A stretch of DNA of 64,000 nucleotides from Methylophilus sp. Leaf416 (GTDB taxonomy: Bacteria; Pseudomonadota; Gammaproteobacteria; Burkholderiales; Methylophilaceae), in assembly GCF_001424665.1 (NCBI RefSeq), contig NZ_LMQS01000004.1, forward strand, positions 251,680-315,679. Direction: 5' to 3'. Each line of letters opens with the position of its first letter. The first letter of the stretch is position 1. This document shows, piece after piece, positions 16,819 through 25,604 of the stretch. The notes below the pieces were generated by a model. It was not told the DNA's origin and searched no databases. It saw only the letters and a program-made list of their open reading frames with translations. The translations under genes and the position numbers were made by a program.

Positions 16819-19800
16819 TTAGCGCCTGCGCTCATCTGTAAACATAGGGAATAACAGCGGCAGCAGCAGCAAAGTGAAGAGCGTAGCGGTAATCAAGCCA
16901 CCAACAATCACCACGGCGAAAGGCCTTTGCGTTTCTGAGCCTATGCCATGTGATAACGCCGCTGGCATCAACCCTATGCCCGCCATCAACGCAGTCATCA
17001 AAATCGGGCGCAACCGAGCTACGGCGCCTTCAATCACTGCTTCACTGGCGAGTCTACCTTCACGCATCAGGTGCTTCATCTGCTCAACCATAATCACGCC
17101 ATTTTGCACGGATATCCCTGCGAGGGCGATGAAGCCTACCGCAGCAGATACAGAAAGATGCAGGCCCGCCACCGCCAGGCCAGCCAAGCCACCCACCAGC
17201 GCGAACGGAATCATCAACAAGACCAGCAACGCATTTTTGACCGATTTAAATGCCCAAAATAGCAGGATAAAAATCAACAGCACCGATAACGGCACAATCA
17301 CCATCAGGCGCTTCATCGCCCGTTGCTGGTTTTCAAATTGCCCACCCCAGGTCATGGTGTAGCCTGGAGGCAGTTTGACTTTATCCTGCACGACTTGCAT
17401 CGCCTCTTTAACGAAGCTGCCCTGATCGCGGTCCGTGATATTGGCCTTGATTGACACTATCCGTGACCCTGCTTCGCGGCTGACGCGCGACGCACCCTGC
17501 TTGATGGTCACCTCGGCCACTTCACTGAGCGGAATGCTGCCAGCCCCATTCGGCAAGGCAATCGGCAACTCGTCAATATCATCGACCGAATCTCGGTAAG
17601 AGCGCTCCAGCCGCAACGTTACATCAAAGTGCCGGTCACCATCATAAAAAGTGTTTGCCGCATTGCCTGCCAGCGCGGTCTGCACCGTATTATTAACATC
17701 ATCCACCAGTAGGCCATAGCGGGCCAGCTGACTACGATTGAGTGTGATATCCAGCTCGGAGTTACCGGAAATTCTCACCGCCGCCACATCAGTTGCGCCA
17801 CGCACACTATTGATAGCATCCACGACTTCTCCCGCTTTTTGCTCAAGGATAGTCAGGTCACGGCCAAAAATCTTGACCGCAATTTCACCTTTAACGCCCG
17901 ATAAAGCTTCTTCAACACTATCCTGGATCACCTGGGAAAAATTGGTCGGCACACCTGGAATTTCATGAATACGCCGCGAAATATCCTTGATCAGGCTCTC
18001 TTTATCAGCGAAATGCCATTCACTATGCGGCTTCAGATCAGCCAGGATTTCCATATGATAGGGTCCTTTGGGATCGGTTCCATCATCCGGCCGCCCGACA
18101 TGGGCGACCACCAGCCTGACTTCCTGATAACTATTCAGAATCTTCCTGATATGGCGTTCAATTTCCTTGGTTTTCTCGAGACTGGCAGATGGCGGCAAAT
18201 CAACCGTCAGCCAGATGTTGCCTTCATCAAGTTTGGGTAAAAACTCAGAACCCAGCATCGGCGCACACAACATCGCCAGTACTAATACCGCTACTGAAAC
18301 CAGCACCACCAGCTTTCTGGCTTGGGCACTTTTGAGAAGTACTTTGCGATAAGCATCCTGGATACTTTGCATCCAGGCGCTGTGTTTTTCCGCCATATCC
18401 TCACGCTTCATGGTGTATGAAAGCAAGGCCGGCACCAGCGTCAGTGTGAGCAGAATCGCCCCCAGTAACGCAAAACTAAGGGTAAAGGCCATGGGTGAAA
18501 AGATCTTGCCTTCTACGCGCTGGAAAGTAAAAATCGGCAGGAACGCGGTGATGATAATGGCTTTGGAAAACAATATCGGATGGCCCATATCAATCGCGGT
18601 ATTTTTCAATGTTTGCATACGCCAGGCGATGCCGGCATGGGCCGGATTTTTGTCGGTTTCCGCCATCGCCAGCCGCACCATCAACGCTTCGACCAATACC
18701 ACCGCACTATCGATGATAATCCCGAAATCCACTGCGCCCAGCGAGATCAGGTTGGCAGACACGCCACGCAGATCCATCACAATAAACGCAAATAATAATG
18801 ACAGCGGGATCACCGAAGCGACGATCAAAGCCGCGCGCCAGTTGCGCAGGAAAATAATCAGGATGGCGACCACCAGCAAAGCGCCGACAATCAAGTTTTC
18901 AGAAACGGTATGTACGGTGTGGTCTACCAGGCCGGTGCGGTCATAGAATGGCACAATCTTCACACCAGGCGGCAGTGTTTGATTGACCTGCTCCACTTTC
19001 TCACGCAATGCCTGAATGACCTTGGCAGCATTCTGGCCTTTGGTCATCAGTATAATGCCTTCAATAATGTCATCCTGCTGGTTGAATGACACGATGCCAG
19101 AGCGAGGGCGGTCACCAATGGTCACTTCGCCCAGATCACCAATCAGGATAGGTTTGCCATCCCGCGTATCTACTACCGATTGCGCAATGTCATCCACATT
19201 GCGGTACAAACCGATGCCGCGCACCACCAGCGACTCATCACCCCTGTGCATCAGCCCGCCACCGGCATTGCTGCTGTTATGGCTAATCGCCTGGTTGATC
19301 TGGTCAATACTGACCGCGAATTTTTTAAGTAAATGCGGGTCCAGCTTGATCTGGTACTCCTTCACCGCGCCACCGAAACTGGTGATATCCGCCACACCTG
19401 GCACCATGCGCAACTGGGGGATGATTTTCCAGTCCTGTATCGCGCGCACCTCGCGTTGCGGCATATCCTTTGGCGCCTCTACCAGGTAACGATAAATTTC
19501 ACCTACCGCAGTGGTTAATGGTGCCAGCGTTGGCTGCAAATCATTGGGCAAGCTGACGCCCTGCAAGCGCTCCAGCACTTGCTGCCTGGCAAAATAATCT
19601 GCAGTATTTTCGGCAAACGTCAGCGTGACCACAGATAAACCGGTAATGGAAACAGAGCGGATCTGGGTCAACCCAGGCACGCCGCTCATGCCATGTTCAA
19701 TCGGCAATGAGACCACTCGCTCAACCTCTTCCGGCGCCATGCCGGGTGACTGCGTCACGATGATGACGTGCACATCTTCTACATCCGGGAAAGATTCAAT

Positions 19801-19905
19801 CGGCAGATTCTGTACCGCAAACCAACCGAAAACCATCAGAACCACAGCGCCAATCAGCAAAAAAACGCGCTGTTGTAACGAGAAAGTGATTAACCCTTTT
19901 AACAT
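16819..19905 (-). CDS. CzcA/CusA family heavy-metal RND efflux pump, inner-membrane subunit
   Basis: 1028-residue proton-driven exporter of the heavy-metal RND group, with twelve predicted helices. Family marks are the N-terminus MLKGLITFSLQQRVF, NLPIESFPDVEDVHV, and the central helix DFGIIIDSAVVLVEA. There the acidic residues Asp393, Asp399 and Glu406 have the same spacing as the proton relay Asp402/Asp408/Glu415 of CzcA. The usual Asn after the Glu is replaced by Ala. The acidic relay points to divalent cations (Co, Zn, Cd or Ni) and away from Cu/Ag pumps, but the metal is not certain. It is the last gene of a czcCBA-type operon, 46 bp after czcB. Confidence 0.9.
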   Translation of the reverse strand: MLKGLITFSLQQRVFLLIGAVVLMVFGWFAVQNLPIESFPDVEDVHVIIVTQSPGMAPEEVERVVSLPIEHGMSGVPGLTQIRSVSITGLSVVTLTFAENTADYFARQQVLERLQGVSLPNDLQPTLAPLTTAVGEIYRYLVEAPKDMPQREVRAIQDWKIIPQLRMVPGVADITSFGGAVKEYQIKLDPHLLKKFAVSIDQINQAISHNSSNAGGGLMHRGDESLVVRGIGLYRNVDDIAQSVVDTRDGKPILIGDLGEVTIGDRPRSGIVSFNQQDDIIEGIILMTKGQNAAKVIQALREKVEQVNQTLPPGVKIVPFYDRTGLVDHTVHTVSENLIVGALLVVAILIIFLRNWRAALIVASVIPLSLLFAFIVMDLRGVSANLISLGAVDFGIIIDSAVVLVEALMVRLAMAETDKNPAHAGIAWRMQTLKNTAIDMGHPILFSKAIIITAFLPIFTFQRVEGKIFSPMAFTLSFALLGAILLTLTLVPALLSYTMKREDMAEKHSAWMQSIQDAYRKVLLKSAQARKLVVLVSVAVLVLAMLCAPMLGSEFLPKLDEGNIWLTVDLPPSASLEKTKEIERHIRKILNSYQEVRLVVAHVGRPDDGTDPKGPYHMEILADLKPHSEWHFADKESLIKDISRRIHEIPGVPTNFSQVIQDSVEEALSGVKGEIAVKIFGRDLTILEQKAGEVVDAINSVRGATDVAAVRISGNSELDITLNRSQLARYGLLVDDVNNTVQTALAGNAANTFYDGDRHFDVTLRLERSYRDSVDDIDELPIALPNGAGSIPLSEVAEVTIKQGASRVSREAGSRIVSIKANITDRDQGSFVKEAMQVVQDKVKLPPGYTMTWGGQFENQQRAMKRLMVIVPLSVLLIFILLFWAFKSVKNALLVLLMIPFALVGGLAGLAVAGLHLSVSAAVGFIALAGISVQNGVIMVEQMKHLMREGRLASEAVIEGAVARLRPILMTALMAGIGLMPAALSHGIGSETQRPFAVVIVGGLITATLFTLLLLPLLFPMFTDERRR

Positions 19906-19951
19906 GTTTGGCTTTCGATGATCCGGCGCATGGCAGACCGGTTATGTGTGA

Positions 19952-21118
19952 TTATTTATTAACCGATAAATCTGAATTCAGCAAAATCGCACCGCCGGTG
20001 ACAACACGCTCACCCGCTTTGAGTCCCTGCTTGACGGTGGCATATTCTCTGCGCTGCACATCCAGTGTGACTACCCGTTTTCTGAAATGTAGCGGCCGCT
20101 CTTCCACAAACACATAGCTATACAAACCTTCGGTAATCAGGGCGCTGTTAGGCAGGCGAATGACTTTGTGCTGGCTGTTGTCCAACGGCGTGATACGCGC
20201 ATACATCTCGGGCTTGAGCTTGCCTTTGCTCTCAATCACGCAGCGAACAGGAATGCGTCGCGTGGTAGTATCCACCATCACGCCTATGGTTTTTACCTCG
20301 CCGCTAAACACTTCATCGGGATAGGCATCTACTTGCACGCTGACTTTTTGCCCCTGCGTAATGCGGCTTAAATCTCGCTCCGGCAGATCAATGCTGGCCC
20401 ACAAATTAGTTGGGTCTGTGACAATAAACAAAGGGTCGGCAGCATCTGGCCTGATTTCACTGCCAGGGTTAATTTTGCGATCTACCACCGTGCCGCTGAT
20501 AGGCGAGCGCAAAGAGTAAGTATCGTTAGCCGAGGTCGTTACACCCAAATTCTTGAGGCGGGCTGAGGCGCGGGCCGTTTCAGCACGCGCCAGCGAAAAG
20601 TCAGCTTGTGAGGTCTCCACTTCTTTTTTGGCAAGCACGCCGCCTTCCATCAACATGCGGTTGCGCTCCAGCACCTGCTGCTTGAGTTGCAAATCAACCT
20701 GGGCTTTACGGGCATCCGCCACCGCACCACCGACATCAGGTGAATCCATGACCAGTAGTGCCTGGCCCGCTTTCACCTGGTCACCCACTTGCGCCTTGAT
20801 TGCCATCGCCCGGCCAGCCACTGGTGAGAAAATCCGTGCTGTACGGTTTTCATCCAGCATAATTTTGCCATTGAGAGGTTCTGTCACCGGCACCGGGATT
20901 TCTGTCACCGCTTCTACTTTCAAACTGGCGACCTGCGGCGAGCCGGCAGTCAGCACGATTTCGTTCGCCATGCGTGGTGCAGTCGTATTTTTCTCTGCTG
21001 CATGTAGCGGATGCATAGAGCACCACAGCCCGGCCAGTAAAATGAGCCAGCCTGATAACTTCATGGCATGCGTATTGGGGATGAAGGCTAAGCGCATTTG
21101 ATCAATGGTCTTTTTCAT
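19952..21118 (-). CDS. CzcB-type periplasmic adaptor of the metal RND pump
   Basis: 388-residue membrane-fusion protein bridging the RND pump and the outer-membrane channel. An N-terminal hydrophobic signal segment (SGWLILLAGLWCSMHPLHA) is followed by a lipoyl half-motif (SPVAGRAMAIKAQVGDQVKAGQ), a long helical hairpin, the second lipoyl half (LRSPISGTVVDRKINPGSE), and a beta-barrel with a membrane-proximal domain ending in VVTGGAILLNSDL. It lacks an obvious His/Met-rich metal-binding extension. It starts 2 bp after the czcC stop. Confidence 0.88.
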   Translation of the reverse strand: MKKTIDQMRLAFIPNTHAMKLSGWLILLAGLWCSMHPLHAAEKNTTAPRMANEIVLTAGSPQVASLKVEAVTEIPVPVTEPLNGKIMLDENRTARIFSPVAGRAMAIKAQVGDQVKAGQALLVMDSPDVGGAVADARKAQVDLQLKQQVLERNRMLMEGGVLAKKEVETSQADFSLARAETARASARLKNLGVTTSANDTYSLRSPISGTVVDRKINPGSEIRPDAADPLFIVTDPTNLWASIDLPERDLSRITQGQKVSVQVDAYPDEVFSGEVKTIGVMVDTTTRRIPVRCVIESKGKLKPEMYARITPLDNSQHKVIRLPNSALITEGLYSYVFVEERPLHFRKRVVTLDVQRREYATVKQGLKAGERVVTGGAILLNSDLSVNK

Positions 21119-21120
21119 AA

Positions 21121-22449
21121 TTAGGGTGTATTAAAAACTTGATGGGTGGCCGCCCGCCAGGCAAAAAGAGACTTGGCGTAATCGGCTCTCACACTGGCGG
21201 ACTCCAGTTGCAGCGCACGTAAAATCCGTCTGGCATCCAACAGGTCCATCACGCTCATGGCACCATGCTTGTAGGCAAATTCGGCGGCATCAGATGCTTT
21301 TTGCGCCTCCGTTAAAATACTCATGTCAAAGCGACGGTTTTTATCGATGGCCGCCTCCAGGTCAGCTTTCGCACTACGCATTTCAGCCAGCGCAGCCGCT
21401 CTCACCTGCTCTTTGGCATCGGTGGCAGAGTTGTAGTCAACCTCAGCCCGGGCAGCTTCACCTTCATAATTGTAATTTGTGAATAAAGGAATACTGACCG
21501 TTGCACCCACTGTATCAGGTCCGGAACCTGGTTCCTGACCTGGAAAATGCTGGTAAGCAAGCGACCAGGTCAGATCCCTGGTTTTCAAAGATTCCGCCAG
21601 TTTTCGCGCATCTTGTGCCTGTTGCATACGCACCTCAGCCGCCCTGATATCTGAACGCTCCGTCAACCAGGTTTCGCCTTCTTGCACTGCGGATTCTTCA
21701 CCTGGCAAAGGCCATGGGTCAGCGACAAATAGCGAAGCGGCATCATGGTCTTTACCAATCAGGTACGCCAGCTGCGCCTGCGCTTTTTGTAAAGTGGCTT
21801 GCGCCTGTCGCATATCATTTTTTGCGCGCAAGGCATCCACACGGATACGCGCCACATCGGCTGAAGCGACATCCCCCGCTTTCAGGCGAAACTCGGCCGC
21901 CTCTAAGGTTTTGTCATATAAATCAACATTCATCTGCTGGATTTGCAAGGTTTCTTGTGCCAGCTTGAGATCGTAGTAAGCAGTGACCATCGCCAAGCCC
22001 TGTCGGCGATAAGTCTCTTTTAAATCAAATTCGGAAGCTTTAACGGCACTTTCAGCAACGGAAGTCCGTAACTCGCGTTTGTTGCCGCGCTCGTATAACT
22101 GGCTGACCTGAAGCGTGGAGTTGTAGGTTTTGTCCCATAAACCATTATTGCCATTTTGGTTCATATTCCCCTGGCCACGGTTGAGGTTGAGGCTGGAAAC
22201 GCCGACTGACAAGACCGGGTTAGGACGTTGCCCGGCAATCAGTGTATCTGCCTCTGCAGATTGTACCGAACGCTTGGCGGCCAGCAGCTCGCGGCTGTAC
22301 CCGGCGAACAACTGCTCAGCTTGTGGAAGTGTTAAATGATCGAGCGGGATATTTTGCAAATCGGGCAGTGCTGCATTCTCTGCATGCAGTGATGGCATCC
22401 AAACCGCTAACAATACACAGCAAACAAACCCTGATTGACGCCACCACAT
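21121..22449 (-). CDS. CzcC-type outer-membrane channel of the metal RND pump
   Basis: 442-residue TolC-like protein with a signal peptide (cleavage near LHAEN) and two OEP repeats: LAGYSRELLAAKRSVQSAEA-like helices in the first half and ERSDIRAAEVRMQQAQDARK in the second. It ends in a coiled region with LLDARRILRALQLE. First gene of the operon. The divergent gap to nudB (148 bp) has a possible -10 (TATTAT, minus strand) inside a small palindrome ATACCGCGTAT at 22490-22500; no metal sensor gene is adjacent. Confidence 0.88.
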   Translation of the reverse strand: MWWRQSGFVCCVLLAVWMPSLHAENAALPDLQNIPLDHLTLPQAEQLFAGYSRELLAAKRSVQSAEADTLIAGQRPNPVLSVGVSSLNLNRGQGNMNQNGNNGLWDKTYNSTLQVSQLYERGNKRELRTSVAESAVKASEFDLKETYRRQGLAMVTAYYDLKLAQETLQIQQMNVDLYDKTLEAAEFRLKAGDVASADVARIRVDALRAKNDMRQAQATLQKAQAQLAYLIGKDHDAASLFVADPWPLPGEESAVQEGETWLTERSDIRAAEVRMQQAQDARKLAESLKTRDLTWSLAYQHFPGQEPGSGPDTVGATVSIPLFTNYNYEGEAARAEVDYNSATDAKEQVRAAALAEMRSAKADLEAAIDKNRRFDMSILTEAQKASDAAEFAYKHGAMSVMDLLDARRILRALQLESASVRADYAKSLFAWRAATHQVFNTP

Positions 22450-22597
22450 TGAAGATTCCCTTTATGCCCGCCGTTATTTTGCAATCATAATACCGCGTAT
22501 CACTTACGACAATCTTTCAAAAAAGTGTTGTTTGCCATGGCAATGATGACGACAGCAACCGTAGACAATAGCGCCCTGTTTCAGGGACAATGCCCGG

Positions 22598-23053
22598 ATG
22601 ACCCAGCCTTACAAAACCCCGGTTTCTGCCCTGATTTTGATACACACCCCTGATCTGCAAGTATTACTACTGGAACGCGCGGACAAAGCCGGTTATTGGC
22701 AATCAGTCACAGGCAGTATTGAAGGCAATGAAACGCCAAGGGAAGCGGCGATCCGCGAAGTGAAAGAGGAAACCGGGCTGGATGCGCTGGCCTATGATTT
22801 CCAGGACTGGCAGGCCAGCAATATTTACGAGATTTACCCGCACTGGCGACATCGCTATGCGCCCGGCGTGATTGAAAATACCGAACATTTATTTGGCTTG
22901 TGTTTACCCGCAGCATTGCCGGTCACGCTTGCGCCGGATGAGCATACACACTATGAATGGGTAAACTGGCGCGACGCTGCCAAAAAAGTATTTAGCTGGA
23001 CCAACGTAGACGCCTTGAAAAAACTGGGTGAGCGCCACCATCTAGTGTTATGA
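22598..23053 (+). CDS. nudB: Dihydroneopterin triphosphate diphosphatase (Nudix)
   Basis: 151-residue Nudix hydrolase removing pyrophosphate from dihydroneopterin triphosphate in folate synthesis. The Nudix box runs from GSIEGNE to REAAIREVKEETGL with its Glu residues intact. Family-specific motifs are KTPVSALILIHTPDLQVLLL, GYWQSVTGSIE and the late HYEWVNWRDAAKKVF. The NudB assignment rests on these and on length. It lies 110 bp upstream of nadA in the same direction. Confidence 0.88.
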   Translation: MTQPYKTPVSALILIHTPDLQVLLLERADKAGYWQSVTGSIEGNETPREAAIREVKEETGLDALAYDFQDWQASNIYEIYPHWRHRYAPGVIENTEHLFGLCLPAALPVTLAPDEHTHYEWVNWRDAAKKVFSWTNVDALKKLGERHHLVL

Positions 23054-23056
23054 ATA

Positions 23057-23114
23057 CCTTATATGATAAGGATTTATCTGATTCGGATTTATCCGATTGG
23101 GATAAATCATGATC
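23057..23114. promoter_or_regulatory. Dense inverted and tandem repeats upstream of nadA
   Basis: Two inverted repeats lie side by side: CCTTAT-ATG-ATAAGG (23057-23071) and GATTTATCC-GATTG-GGATAAATC (23086-23108). The segment can also be read as three 15-bp units (starting at 23070, 23085 and 23100) that share GGAT-TATC-like cores. It lies 50-105 bp before nadA and just after nudB, where a nadA promoter is expected. An operator array is the likely meaning, but a hairpin in the leader RNA is also possible. Confidence 0.5.
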
Positions 23115-23163
23115 GGCTGTAAAATACCATTTTTATGAAAGCCGGGCCGATATCTGGAAAAGC

Positions 23164-24261
23164 ATGCAAACTGCCACCATCCAATTTGAGAAATTCCAAA
23201 CTGCGCAAGACGACGACTGTCAGGCGCGCATCCTGGCTGCGCGAAAAAAACTGGGCAAGCGCCTGGTGATTTTAGGGCACCATTACCAGCATGAAAGCGT
23301 ATACCGCCATGCCGATTTCTCAGGTGACTCACTAAAACTCTCCAAATATTGTGACAGCCTGGACGCTGAATTTATTGTGTTCCTGGGTGTGCACTTTATG
23401 GCCGAAGTGGCGGATATTCTGAGCCGTCCTGAACAAATTGTAGTATTACCTGATCTGGCGGCCGGTTGCTCAATGGCGGATATGGCCAATTTAGCCAAAG
23501 TGGAACGCAGCTATCGCGAGCTGAGCAAAGTGCTTAACTTTGATGAAACCATCACACCGGTGACCTACATTAATTCCGCCGCTGACCTGAAAGCGTTTTG
23601 TGGCGAGCATGGCGGCATTGTCTGTACCAGCACCAACGCACCAAAAATACTGGAATGGGGTTTCAGCCAACGCGAAAAAATCCTGTTCTTCCCTGACCAG
23701 CATCTGGGTCGCTGGAGCGGCTACAAAATGGGCATCCCACTGGAACAAATGCCGGTGTGGGATCCAGACTTGCCGATGGGTGGTTTAACTGAACAGCAAA
23801 TCAAAGATGCGAAAATCCTGTTGTGGAAAGGTCACTGCTCAGTGCACCAGATGTTCCGCAAACAGAACATCGACCAGTTCCGCGCCCAGCATCCGGATGG
23901 AAAAGTGATTTCCCACCCGGAGACCGCTTTTGAAGTATGTATCAACTCTGACTATGTCGGTTCTACCGAATATATCCTGCGCACCGTCAGCGAGGCTGAA
24001 CCAGGCACTAAATGGCTGGTCGGCACCGAGCTGAACCTGGTCACCCGCCTAGCAGAAGAAATGAAACCCCAAAACAAGCTGGTGCAGTTTATGAGTCATG
24101 TGGTGTGTGAGTGCTCCACCATGGCCCGTATCGACCCGCAGCATCTGGCCTGGTGTCTGGAAAACCTTGCAGAAGGCAATGTCGTTAACCAGATCAAAGT
24201 ACCAGAGCATGAAGCCAAACTGGCTAAGTTGTCATTGGACAGAATGCTGGCGGTCTCCTGA
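23164..24261 (+). CDS. nadA: Quinolinate synthase A
   Basis: 365-residue [4Fe-4S] enzyme joining iminoaspartate and dihydroxyacetone phosphate to quinolinate, the first committed product of NAD synthesis. Motifs include ILGHHYQHESVYRHADFSGD, the cluster Cys in DLAAGCSMADM, the His/Cys region WKGHCSVHQMF, VISHPETAFEV, GTELNLVTRLA and the final CECSTMARI. The ATG overlaps nothing upstream. Its TGA shares one base with the start of the next gene (ATG at 24261), so the two are coupled. Confidence 0.96.
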   Translation: MQTATIQFEKFQTAQDDDCQARILAARKKLGKRLVILGHHYQHESVYRHADFSGDSLKLSKYCDSLDAEFIVFLGVHFMAEVADILSRPEQIVVLPDLAAGCSMADMANLAKVERSYRELSKVLNFDETITPVTYINSAADLKAFCGEHGGIVCTSTNAPKILEWGFSQREKILFFPDQHLGRWSGYKMGIPLEQMPVWDPDLPMGGLTEQQIKDAKILLWKGHCSVHQMFRKQNIDQFRAQHPDGKVISHPETAFEVCINSDYVGSTEYILRTVSEAEPGTKWLVGTELNLVTRLAEEMKPQNKLVQFMSHVVCECSTMARIDPQHLAWCLENLAEGNVVNQIKVPEHEAKLAKLSLDRMLAVS

Positions 24262-24689
24262 TGGCAAACTGTGCGCTTTGCGAACCAACTTCACAAGATG
24301 TGTTATGGCAGGATGACTTTTGCCGGGTAGTGCTGCTGAATGATGCTGATTATCCAGCTTACTGTCGTGTGGAATTATTAGCACATGTCAAGGAAATGAC
24401 TGATCTGCCTCCCGCAGACCGTGCTCGCACCATGAGAGTGGTGTTTGGGGTAGAAGCGGCCCTGCGGGAAACCATGCAGCCAGATAAAATCAATCTAGCC
24501 AGTTTGGGTAATAAAACACCGCATATGCATTGGCATGTGATTCCTCGTTTCGAGAGTGACAAGCACTTTCCGAATAGCCACTGGGGAGAGGCAGTAAGGG
24601 ACTCCCAAGTACAGCCGCTGAGCAAGGCAGTGAGGGATCAGTTGCAAAGAGTGGTGGCGGAGCGGGTGGAATGCGCGCTTGAGAGTTAA
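24261..24689 (+). CDS. HIT family hydrolase
   Basis: 142-residue histidine-triad nucleotide-binding hydrolase. An N-terminal Cys pair (NCALCE) precedes the core LVNDADYPAYCRVELLAHVKEMTDL-like fold, and the triad is HMHWHVIPRF. Substrate is probably a nucleotidyl compound such as Ap4A or an AMP-amide; the exact one cannot be read. It is translationally coupled to nadA. Confidence 0.9.
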   Translation: MANCALCEPTSQDVLWQDDFCRVVLLNDADYPAYCRVELLAHVKEMTDLPPADRARTMRVVFGVEAALRETMQPDKINLASLGNKTPHMHWHVIPRFESDKHFPNSHWGEAVRDSQVQPLSKAVRDQLQRVVAERVECALES

Positions 24690-24759
24690 GCATTAGTTAT
24701 TAGTAAATGCCTTTCTTTTTCGTAGTGCTCAGGCTAGAAAGCTTTTGTCTGATGCAGTA

Positions 24760-25402
24760 TTCTTTTTCGCCTCTAGGCGACCCTCTTTCTTATGCTTGTC
24801 CATAAGAAAGAAGGCAAAGAACAAGACACCCTAGCTTCCGCTTATATCCTGCGTTGCTCGTCAAAATAAGCGGTCGCGAAACTCGCCCTGACAAGCCACA
24901 CACTTCGTGGCTTGTTGCGGAGCTCAAACAGTCGCTCGCTTCCTCCTTATTTTGATTGCGCTACTCGGCGCGTCAGATAGGGGCCCGTTTAAAACCACCA
25001 CGACGAGACTTCAGTTAACTGCACTGGATTGAGGGCACTCAGTAATTGAGTAACCTAAGAACAACCCGCCAACTATCTTTCTGCTTTGTTTTTGATTTGG
25101 TTTTTTTCGCTGGTCGAGCGGGATACGATGTGAGAAAGACTCACCTAAATAACCGCGTAATGCTTTTCCAGGGTCCCCTATCTGACGCGCCGAGTAGCGC
25201 AGTCAGCATGGGAGTCTTCGGCCAGCGTCTGTTCGAGTTCCGCAACAAGCCACGAAGTGTGTGGCTTGTCAGGGCGAGTTTCGTTGGCCGCCCACGCTGA
25301 TGAGCAACGCAGGATAAAAGCGGAAGCTAGGGTGCCCTTTCTTTTGGTTATTTATTCTTTGGGCAAGCAAAGAAAAGTAACTCGCCTAAAGGCGAAAAGG
25401 AA
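24760..25402. repeat. Large imperfect inverted-repeat element (two ~230-bp arms, ~185-bp centre)
   Basis: The left arm (24760-24986) and right arm (25171-25402) are inverted copies of each other with many substitutions and a few indels. They share blocks such as CACCCTAGCTTCCGCTT, ATCCTGCGTTGCTC, AACTCGCCCTGACAAGCCAC and GCGCTACTCGGCGCGTCAGA. Each outer end is a small hairpin (TCGCC...GGCGA at 24767-24780 and 25382-25395), followed inward by another: CTTTCTTATG/CATAAGAAAG at 24785-24810, and TTCTTTG/CAAAGAA at 25355-25374. Intergenic repeats of this appearance are common in betaproteobacterial genomes. There is no transposase. The rest of the 24690-25604 gap holds only the small repeat at 25489. 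Confidence 0.85.
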
Positions 25403-25488
25403 CGATTAAGTACCCGAAGAAAAACTAATTAGACCTTCAAACTAGTGCGACATTATTCCCTACTGCAACAAGCTTAGCATTAACCTTG

Positions 25489-25518
25489 CCTGGATTCTGG
25501 CCTACGCCAGAATGACGC
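25489..25518. repeat. Short dispersed palindromic repeat (TGGATTCTGGC...GCCAGAATGACG type)
   Basis: ATTCTGGC-CTAC-GCCAGAAT hairpin flanked by TGG and GACGC. It resembles a palindromic intergenic repeat widespread in proteobacteria (TGGATTCCCGC...GCGGGAATGACG). It lies about 90 bp downstream of the RND pump gene and might act in mRNA 3'-end formation. Confidence 0.6.
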
Positions 25519-25604
25519 ACTGATGGAGTGGCTGAACACGTAGCGCATCAGACAGCAGTTGGGAAACTGCTCACTTTCCTCAAGCCTCAACACAAATGCC
25601 ACAA

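Noticed and set aside
25046-25300. 84-codon open frame inside the inverted-repeat element
   Set aside because: Half of it is the right repeat arm, it has no ribosome binding site, and the arm shows no codon-like pattern of divergence from its partner. Frames of this kind in such repeats are commonly mis-annotated as hypothetical proteins.
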